NCBI RefSeq assembly: GCF_030704535.1
Contig: NC_081811.1
Coordinates: forward strand, 2,491,501 to 2,555,500
From: Vitis vinifera
Taxonomy: Eukaryota > Streptophyta > Magnoliopsida > Vitales > Vitaceae
Reading direction: 5' to 3'
DNA: 64,000 nucleotides
In this document: piece after piece, positions 57,901 through 64,000 of the stretch
Layout: each line of letters begins with the position of its first letter
How positions within the stretch are numbered: the stretch's first letter is position 1
Notes under the pieces: model-generated
What the model was told of the DNA's origin: nothing
Seen by the model: the letters and a program-made list of their open reading frames with translations, nothing else
Database searches by the model: none
Position numbers and translations under genes: made by a program

Positions 57901-60273
57901 CACAAATAACCTTCAAAAGAAACACATGGATAAGTTAGAGAGCTCTTGATGAAGACCAAGATGCTGCTGAAAGGATAGAAGTTTTTTATTAAGTTAAATA
58001 ATCGTACCCGGTAAAAATTTTGCGCATCATCTCCTCTATTACTGTTATCTTTTCATGTGTTGTTGATAACCTTTTATTCAGTGACTCCACACGAGGTCCT
58101 TCCGTTCGTTTCTTCTTTTCAGCATTTAATTGTCTCTGAGTAGTTTCTCGTTGTGCACCAAGCATTTTAGCAACAGTGATGAAGGATGTCACAAGCTGGA
58201 GACCCATCAGAGAAGCAACTTGCCGATAAACTCTTGGAGGAGTGCTGAAATTCATGTGCGCCAGACAAATTCAACCAAAAGAAGCTACTTCAAAATTGTA
58301 AGAATTATGAACTGTCAAATGCATAACAATTAAGTACTAACCAGGACAGCGCAATTATGTAATCCACACACTTATCAAACAGAACCTGATCAAACAATGG
58401 CCCATTTTGACACTCAATGACCAAATTGTCCCAGAATGATACAAGGTTATCTTTGAAGTTCTTGAACTCCTTCTTTTTTGAACTTTGATAATCTTCAGCT
58501 TCCCCCTAAATTCCGTAAAAGTTAAGCTAAAACTGATACACAAACTTTTAATGACTTAATCTTTTAATGCATTGACTTAAGTCATCCGGTATGAACATAA
58601 TTTTTTTTTTGATAGATAAAGAAGAAAATATATTACAAAGAGGTGCCAAAAGAGCGTGCGAACACATGATTAAAGAATTTAACACAAGATAAAAGTGTAT
58701 GAAAAGAGAACAACGAAACAAATTTATTCAGCATTGGAGGATACTCTCCTAGCCAGGTTGACAAGAGCAACCACTACATCATCAACATCAGTCTCATCCA
58801 GGAGCTCTTCTCTGAGATGATATTTAGCTCCACATGCCTGTATAATTGCAAGTTTCATCAGTTGCAATTCAGACCATAGAAGTGAAGTGTCAATTGCTAG
58901 CTACAGTTTTTAATAAAGAAAATAACTCAATATCCCAGTGAGATGGATATTAATGGACAATTAAACTGTAATATTTATTTGATAACCAGATTTCATTCTT
59001 CCATTATTTTGTGGGATATAGTTACTTGTATAGTTTTTCTTTTCTTTATGAAGAAGAAAACCATTTTTTGTCAATTTTTAAAGAAAAAAATGTCAGATTA
59101 CCTCAAACAGCATCATTAAGAGTTCAACCATTGCAGGTTTTGGATCCTTTTCATATTGCTCAACCCAAAGCTTTACCACTTGAGGAATGAGTTTTCCATT
59201 TCCTTTGATAACCTCTGCAGAAATATGTACATAAATTTAATACCACTTTCCAAAATAAGGAAACCACCACCTCAAAGGGGATAGCACAATGTGATGGTGA
59301 TAAACGAAGCATAGTAAAACCCCAAATATCTAGTTCAAAAGGAACTTAGAGCCATTAAATGTATACACAATGTCTATTACAATATCTTTTGAACATAAAC
59401 TACTGCAATATGATCAATACATCTGATATATGCCCAGATGATAAGCCTAACATGCAACAATATCATGAACATAAACTTCTCAGCTGTAACTTCTGTTGTT
59501 TTCTTCAATTTAGCTACTATACAATTCTAGATTCAGAAATCAGAGACATAAATGTAGTCTTATTTAGCAATCTAAGTTGATTCCTGTATGCAATTGGAGA
59601 TACACGCAAGTTGCTAACTACAATAACAACTTGGTAATCAAAATCTGTGTCTGCAAACCTGTTGTTATCAGTTTGTTCCCATGAAAGTTCAATGCAAACA
59701 ATCTAATACAATTTTCATAATCTTCCATCTAATTATGTCCACAATTTTAGTTCCTTCATTTCACAAGCGCACAAATGCATCTGTGCATAATTCCACTCAG
59801 GCCTACAGAGCCTTAAACTCCCAACTGCTCTGGGCAGCTACATGAATCCATTTAGACAATTCAGTTCAATCTAGATTCATAAACACCCAATAAAGGAAGG
59901 GAAAAAAAACCTCCAAACCAGGGAATTAGAAATTAACTTACCAATCAAGCTCTGGTCGAATTTCTTAGCCGCGGTAGAGGACCCTTCTGTTCGATTTCTC
60001 TTAGCCCTTGCGCGAGGTTCGACGAATTCATCGACGGATCCCTCTCGGTCCGCCTCACTAGGGCTCTGATCGCTGGGTTCGCTGGTCCTGTCTTGGCTCT
60101 GGTTCTCTCCGAATTTGGTCTTAGCAGGAACCCTAGCTCTCTTCTGTTTACTCAAAACAAATTAAAATCAACTCGAATTACATAGAGAAGACAAAGAATA
60201 AGGAGAAGACGAAGGAGAAGAAAGTAACCGAGCGGCGAGTGGTGATTTCGGAAGGTTGGGCTGCATCCTCCAT
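48963..60273 (-). CDS. SCC3: Cohesin subunit SCC3 (STAG/SA family)
   Basis: Twenty-two exons, transcript order: 60273-60229, 60143-59942, 59214-59102, 58837-58745, 58505-58342, 58244-58008, 57910-57766, 57670-57492, 57416-57271, 57189-57062, 56196-56023, 55554-55393, 55303-55103, 55024-54887, 54792-54589, 54491-54347, 53507-53401, 53107-52970, 52124-51859, 51762-51638, 50382-50074, 48976-48963. They total 1144 codons plus TAG; Arabidopsis SCC3 is of similar length. Order: basic/acidic N-tail; STAG domain from about residue 165 ('SFWDNLVIECQNGPLFDQVL', 'TPPRVYRQVASLMGLQLVTS'); stromalin conservative domain at about 285-370 ('YRDIDQDIRMSCIQSLGVW'); helical repeats; acidic C-tail with an AT-hook-like 'GRPRKRR' near 1050. 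The protein binds the SMC1/SMC3/SCC1 ring and is required for sister-chromatid cohesion in mitosis and meiosis. The last exon adds only a few residues; reading through instead would end at a stop at 50012-50014. Confidence 0.93.
58601..58700 (-). mobile_element. LINE 3'-end scrap in SCC3 intron
   Basis: A T-run followed by 'gatagataaagaagaaaata' and 'gaggtgccaaaagagcg' is the reverse complement of the tail seen in other LINEs here (compare the left edge of the window). It is 5'-truncated to about 100 bp and lies in the intron between exons 58745 and 58505. Confidence 0.5.
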
Positions 60274-60311
60274 GGCGAATGCTTCTGCAACCACCAAGCT
60301 TCCCCTAGAAT

Positions 60312-60335
60312 TTTAGAGAGAGAGAGAGAGAGAGT
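60312..60335. repeat. (GA)n microsatellite in SCC3 leader
   Basis: About 10 AG units lie 40-60 bases upstream of the SCC3 start codon, probably within the 5'UTR. Confidence 0.85.
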
Positions 60336-60393
60336 CTCCGTGCTCCCACAACTGGAAGATGTGCCCTAGAAAAAATTCGGAAAAATGAAGAAA

Positions 60394-60404
60394 TCTCCCG
60401 CCAA
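60394..60404 (+). promoter_or_regulatory. E2F-like site upstream of SCC3
   Basis: 'tctcccgccaa' matches the E2F/DP core (CCCGCC with a T-rich 5' side) about 120 bp upstream of the SCC3 start. E2F control would suit an S-phase cohesin gene. This is a motif match only. Confidence 0.4.
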
Positions 60405-61965
60405 TTAACATATGGGATTCACGGTTTACATCCGTCTAAGCTTCCTGATAAAGCAGTTTGATGGTGCGTAAGCCTACGCCGGCAGTGCACCGGATCATTT
60501 CTCTTCACGGCTTACCGCTTACGCTTACGAGTTAAATAAAATTTAACGCGCAGCAAAGATAACTTATCTTATGGTTAAATAATTGTCAATCTTTTTTGCG
60601 TAACGAAAGTAATTTACAACTTTTTTTCTTTTAGATTCATTCATCCTTGTGGCGATGAAGTCAAGTCTGCAAAAAACATTGTGTAGAACATTGCGCATGT
60701 GTGACGATTATTGCCTGCAATTCATATTAAATTTTAATTAAAAAATATTTATTCCCTTACTTTGTTTAAATAAATATTTCAAAGAAAATGTACAAATCAT
60801 CTAAAACCTTTCTAGCATGATTAACAATACTCTCTTATACATTTAGGGACCGTTTAGAAATCATTTTTTATAACAATTTTTCTATTTTCTATAACAAAAA
60901 TATACCAAAAACACATTTAATAACAAAATATTATTTTCTATTTTTATTTTTTTATAACATAAAACATTATGTTTTTAAATAATATTTTTTAGTTGTTTTC
61001 ACTTGTTTTAGGTTGTTTTAAGAAATAATTATATAAATATATAGAATGGATATAAAAATTATTTTTAAATATTAAAAATAAATTAAAAACATTTAAAGTT
61101 TGCAAATAGCGAAATAGGATTTTATTTTACTAAAATCATATAACAATTTTCAAAAACCATTTTTTCGAAATTGTTACCACGTAAGCTTATGGTAAACTAT
61201 TATTTTATTTTAAATTTTAAAAGTAAACGGCAAAAGAAATAAAGTTTAAACTTAGTGAACATTTTTAAATTTATCAAAATCCTACTAGTGAAGAACACGT
61301 TTAAAAACAAATAAATAAATAAAATAAATTTGATAGAGGGAATATAAGATGGGAGTGAACCATCTCACTCTCACTAAGATTTAAACCCTTATTTTCATTC
61401 CAATTCTCACCTACCAAACACATCCTATAGTTTAAGGAGAAAGGAAGAGGACAGTAAATGAACAATTTGCCATGGACCAAAGCCCACAATTTCATCGACA
61501 AAACACAATTACATAACCATTGATAATAACTCATTGGCTCCCCTGTCAGACCAGAGGTGAGAACAGTTGAACAGGAATGAAAATGTATGTAAATTTCATA
61601 CCCATTTACTTCCCAATAGAGCATACATAATCAATTTAAGTAAAGCCTGGGAAAGACCAACTTAGATACGATACATATATCACAATCTCGATCTGATTGC
61701 AGCTGATAAAAAAGCGGCCTCAATTTGAATAATCCAGACAAATTTGATGCAAATACAAGGTTTGGATTTGAGTTAATAGTTTTAACTGCTAAAGTATGTA
61801 GTCATATTTTTACTTAGAACTTGTATGAACAATGTTTCGGGTGGCCAGCATGGTGTCCAAAGGCATTACACACAGTTCCTAACTGGATGCAGCATCATCA
61901 CGTTTTGAAATCATCCAAAAGGATAATAGGGATGCAACAGTCTCCAAAACGGCATGCCATCAATC
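60405..61965. other. Intergenic space between SCC3 promoter and NPL4-like 3' end
   Basis: AT-rich from about 60720; the part 60845-61170 starts 'agggaccgtttagaaatc' and resembles a decayed MITE or similar repeat. About 61800-61965 is probably the 3'UTR of the next gene. No coding frame supported. Confidence 0.45.
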
Positions 61966-62220
61966 TCAACAAGCACTGGCCAAGGACTCGATTAGGAGCT
62001 GATAACCTTCTGGTACTGCTGACTGTGTCTGCACACACTCTGCCAGTGCAGGAACATCAGAGTTGATATCTAAAAACCGGGAAAGTAGGAGCAGTAGGTG
62101 GAAATCTGAAATTCGCTTCACAAATGGAAGGTTCTTTGCCCGATCAAGATGATTCTTCAAAGCGCGCATAGTCACTTGGGTGATCCTGTTCTCTATGGGG
62201 AAGGTTGATGAAAGGGGGCC
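61966..62220 (-). CDS. NPL4: Last exon of an NPL4-like gene (CDC48/p97 cofactor), partial
   Basis: The minus-strand exon begins behind a clean acceptor at 62220/62221 in phase 0 and runs 84 codons to a TGA at 61966. It starts 'GPLSSTFPIENRITQVTMRA', contains 'ISDFHLLLLLSRFLDI' and ends 'PEGYQLLIESLASAC'. I associate this C-terminus with plant NPL4-like proteins, which with UFD1 deliver ubiquitinated substrates to CDC48. The identification rests on remembered similarity and on gene order (Arabidopsis NPL4, SCC3 and SWA1 are consecutive). Earlier exons should lie to the right; I could not find one before the window ends. Confidence 0.6.
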   Translation of the reverse strand, partial: GPLSSTFPIENRITQVTMRALKNHLDRAKNLPFVKRISDFHLLLLLSRFLDINSDVPALAECVQTQSAVPEGYQLLIESLASAC

Positions 62221-63595
62221 CTGCATTATAATAGAAGTTCATGTGAGAAGCACAATAAACTAAGCCTTGACAGGATTTACATAGAAAAGTTCTTCATAAC
62301 ATGAAAATATTATTAAATGGATAGAATTATGAAGCAATGTGATTTTAACAGTTAAAACTAAAAAGGATTGCTAAGTTTAATCAATAAATGGCTCTCAAGC
62401 ACATGGATTTGTTTATTCAGTTTTGTTCCTATCTAAAGTACACAATCACAATAGTAGCATGCTTCCAACATATAAAAATGAATTCACTTATCACACTGTA
62501 CGCTGACAGCAATTCCATGGGGTAAAAGACCTTTCCAACCTTACACCAGCTACATAAATCACATCTACCTTTGCACACATTACAACAACTACAAATTATG
62601 ATTCAGTTTTAAGTTCTAATAGCAAGGAAAATGTCTCATGTTTTTTTTTTTTTTTCCTTTCTTTCCTTTTCTTTCATTTGCATTGTACAGTCAGCCTCGT
62701 ATTAACTAGCAGATATGCAACATCGGAACATAAATATTACTTGTTATCGTCATTCAACTCTTTGGAAGGTCGTACAAACTTCTGATTGCTCGAAAAGGCC
62801 CAACCATCACCAATTGTCTTGACTGATGGTAACTACTTAGCATCATGAACCAGATAAAAGATGGTTCAATCCTACCTCCTGATAAAAAGAGGGTGACTCA
62901 ACACATTCAAATACATGGGTTACTCTATAAAACTTAAGCTGACCACACAACGATTCAGAACTGCCCTACAGAATTGAACTGCAGATAATGTACCAACCAA
63001 GCTGTCACACATAGGCAAGCAAAACAAAGTTTTTCCTGTTATACGATCAAATTGATACAGTTGCTCTCCCTTCAGATGGCTCCCCACAAGCTAATAGACT
63101 TGAACTAAACCGATCCTAGAAACTGAATTGCAGTGCATTTGCAGCATTCAATTCTAATAGTAACATGATGATGTAAATATGCTTCATAAATTCCACCAAA
63201 ACAAGCAACAAGAGATTTTAGTATAGATCACCCCATATTCCTTCATTCTATACTTTTCTGCTCTTCCTGCCTCTTTCAATTGGCCTATTGGGTATTCTTT
63301 ACCCCCTGTCAAAATGCAGGAGAAGAGGTCAACGAAGAAGGGGTAGAAGCTCAGCAGACAGAATAGAGAGTTGAAAGACCACAAGCAGCCATTCTTTAAA
63401 ACCACTGGGTACAGAGTGCTTGCAGGGGCCTGAGCACCGTAGATATGGATGCAAAATCCAGACAGTTATATTTCTGTTAGTAATGAGCTCTCAATTGGTT
63501 CAGATAAGGACAAAGATGGGCTTGGTGGTTAGCTTACAAAGTCTCTGATGGGGGAAAGCCTTTTAAAGTTTATTCAAGGGAGAAAGGGAAGACCT
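62221..63595. other. Probable intron of the NPL4-like gene
   Basis: No exon of the expected family was recognised on the minus strand. A 73-codon frame at 63184-63405 has no recognisable content. Poly(T) run at 62642-62655. Confidence 0.4.
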
Positions 63596-64000
63596 AAGTA
63601 AACTTTAAATAGGATTAATATAATTAGAATTTGAGTCATGATAGGTTATTAGAGTCCTAGTAGAATAGGTTATTAGAGTCCTAATAGAATAGGTTATTAA
63701 AGTCCTAGTAAACTTTGGATTTCTTAGAGAAGCCTATAAATAGGCTAATCAATGTAAATCAAAGGGATGAATTTTGATGAATAATATTATTCTTTCTTTC
63801 ATTGCAAGGTTGCAACTCTCAATGGTGAGACTCCATTGATTTTCTTCTAGGTGAGACTCCTAGAAGGCCTTAGTGAGACTCTAAGGTTTTCCATCTTTTC
63901 TTCATTGTTTCTTCTTTCTCTCTATTTCTTATCTTATAATTTTCTCTACCATAAAGTTTATTCCTTGTTCCTCTCCTTACACCCTAAAAATAAAACCCTA
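63596..64000 (+). mobile_element. LTR-like sequence cut by the window edge
   Basis: Three tandem 24-bp units starting 'ataggttattagagtcct' lie at 63641, 63665 and 63689. A TATA box 'tataaata' follows at 63735-63742, and then a leader-like stretch with repeated 'gtgagactc' words. Upstream repeats plus TATA box are the layout of a retrotransposon LTR promoter (U3-R). No ends or coding part are visible, so the family is unknown. Confidence 0.5.

Noticed and set aside
1..64000. tRNA, rRNA or organellar insertions
   Set aside because: No cloverleaf-like gene, rRNA core sequence or organelle gene was recognised by eye; tRNAscan-SE would settle it.

Overview
The window is nuclear DNA of a flowering plant. 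Genes are split by AT-rich introns with GT-AG (twice GC-AG) borders, and intergenic and intronic DNA is full of decayed LINEs, MITEs and LTR pieces. The style (L1-type LINE fragments inside introns, protein residues close to other eudicots) fits a woody eudicot such as grapevine. The species is an inference, not something I could test.

Layout. (1) 1-14712: the 3' part of a plus-strand BSL1-type Kelch/PPP phosphatase gene. Its first exons lie left of the window, and the intron at the left edge is packed with LINE fragments. (2) 15802-18850, minus: a small OB-fold protein (SOSS-B/hSSB1-like) with a LINE in its 5'UTR intron. (3) 20541-29330, minus: a complete NODULIN HOMEOBOX (NDX) gene, 16 coding exons and 938 codons. 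(4) 29331-34503: AT-rich intergenic DNA with simple and degenerate tandem repeats. (5) 34504-40295: a Mutator-like (MULE) element with ~300-bp terminal inverted repeats, a broken DUF1985/Ulp1-protease gene and a transposase zinc-knuckle remnant. Inside it are nested a solo LTR with a perfect 5-bp target duplication, a palindrome-bearing ~73-bp tandem array and a hairpin MITE. (6) 40436-42022, plus: an intact single-exon UTP15/SWA1 gene whose promoter starts right at the MULE edge. (7) 42940-47810: a degenerate Ty3/gypsy gag-protease region hit by a hAT-type MITE with a perfect 8-bp target duplication, then a LINE. (8) 48963-60273, minus: a complete cohesin SCC3/STAG gene, 22 exons and 1144 codons. 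(9) 61966-62220, minus: the last exon of an NPL4-like gene. (10) About 63596-64000: an LTR-like sequence running off the right edge.

The host genes are housekeeping or regulatory: brassinosteroid-type phosphatase, ssDNA-binding protein, chromatin/R-loop homeodomain factor, rRNA processing, cohesin, CDC48 cofactor. There is no operon logic. The gene order is informative: BSL1-NDX are neighbours at At4g03080-At4g03090 in Arabidopsis and NPL4-SCC3-SWA1 are neighbours at At2g47970-47990 (locus names from memory). The window therefore appears to join two blocks that sit on separate Arabidopsis chromosomes.

Exon borders were derived by hand, by requiring GT/GC-AG signals, an open frame across junctions and agreement with the known protein families. 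Codon counts were checked exon by exon.
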